Positions 63,818 through 64,000 of a stretch of 64,000 bases of DNA are shown piece by piece. The stretch spans positions 124,001-188,000 of the forward strand of contig NZ_JAICCF010000006.1 in assembly GCF_019492185.1 (NCBI RefSeq), given 5' to 3'. The translations under genes and the position numbers were made by a program. Under the pieces are notes generated by a model. It did not search any database and was not told the origin of the DNA. It was given only the letters and a program-made list of their open reading frames with translations. Source of the DNA: Chitinophaga rhizophila (GTDB lineage: Bacteria; Bacteroidota; Bacteroidia; Chitinophagales; Chitinophagaceae). Each line of letters opens with the position of its first letter. Positions within the stretch are counted from its first letter, which is position 1.

Positions 63818-64000
63818 ATGGAAGTTACTTTAATATCGACAATAGCTGCAGTAGTGGCATTGATCATTGGTATTTTGTTAGGTAAGGTGATATTTGCCAA
63901 AAACACACAGCATAAAATACAGGAGGCTGAATTACAGGCACAGAAAATAGTCGCTGAAGGACAACTTACCGCAGAGAATCTGAAGAAAGACAAACTGCTG
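63818..64000 (+). CDS. rny: Ribonuclease Y, N-terminal part (cut by the window edge)
   Basis: 61 codons from ATG 63818 to the edge. The start MEVTLISTIAAVVALIIGILLGKVIF is a membrane anchor (about 4-26) followed by a charged, Gln/Glu/Lys-rich coiled coil (HKIQEAELQAQKIVAEGQLTAENLKKDKLL, in parts). This is the typical beginning of RNase Y, an endonuclease that starts mRNA decay. KH and HD domains would lie beyond the window. The gene order zapA-rny also fits Bacteroidota. Confidence 0.85.
   Translation, partial: MEVTLISTIAAVVALIIGILLGKVIFAKNTQHKIQEAELQAQKIVAEGQLTAENLKKDKLL

Overview
The window looks like chromosomal DNA from a member of the Bacteroidota, most probably Chitinophagaceae (Chitinophaga-like). 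This is inferred from gene families rather than from a marker gene. It holds SusC/SusD, two complete ECF sigma/FecR/TonB-receptor cassettes plus the start of a third sigma gene at the left edge, a DUF4249 lipoprotein, an HmuY haem system, and housekeeping genes with very short leaders whose promoters match the Bacteroidota -7 consensus TAnnTTTG. Shine-Dalgarno sequences are weak throughout. I see no tRNA or rRNA gene, CRISPR array, insertion sequence, phage gene or clear pseudogene.

Layout. 1-8 kb: start of an ECF sigma gene, ferritin, a cupin, a TlpA-type thioredoxin, a sugar-porter MFS transporter, an alpha/beta hydrolase, an AraC-type regulator and an aldo/keto reductase. 8.2-12.4 kb: a GH95 alpha-L-fucosidase and a GH39-like secreted protein that lacks the expected catalytic nucleophile. 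12.9-18.2 kb: a small membrane protein, an ABC exporter, a type II NADH dehydrogenase and xseA-xseB. 18.3-26.4 kb: a CsgG-like secreted protein, then a four-gene minus-strand cluster (Rcp1-like response regulator, haem oxygenase, output-less bacteriophytochrome, and a 1500-residue CheB-CheR-PAS-histidine kinase). This cluster is the most distinctive signalling system in the window. 26.7-29.5 kb: an S41/PDZ lipoprotein peptidase and a eukaryote-type glutamine synthetase.

30-38 kb is a haem-acquisition locus: HmuY lipoprotein, TonB receptor, a small Cys-rich DUF6686-like protein, and the hmuTUVS operon. 38.4-43.8 kb is an ECF sigma/FecR/STN-TonB receptor/DUF4249 cassette. pyrD follows at 44 kb. 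45.3-54 kb is a polysaccharide-utilisation locus (sigma, FecR, STN-SusC, SusD, GH127 beta-L-arabinofuranosidase). 54.3-64 kb is mostly housekeeping: rsmE, a heptad-repeat coiled-coil protein, a MATE exporter, dnaB, pheT, a ZapB-like coiled-coil protein, zapA and the start of rny. A 609-base gap between zapA and rny can fold and may encode a structured RNA.

How it works together. Haem is captured by HmuY and its receptor, imported by HmuTUV and handled in the cytosol by HmuS; ferritin can store iron. A dedicated haem oxygenase in the light-sensing cluster would make biliverdin for the phytochrome. Glycan capture and breakdown (SusCD with GH127; GH95 and GH39-like) appear to be under cell-surface signalling by sigma/FecR pairs. 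Two intergenic regions carry tandem 11-bp repeats of the same motif, and a third carries a long inverted repeat built on an 11-bp period.
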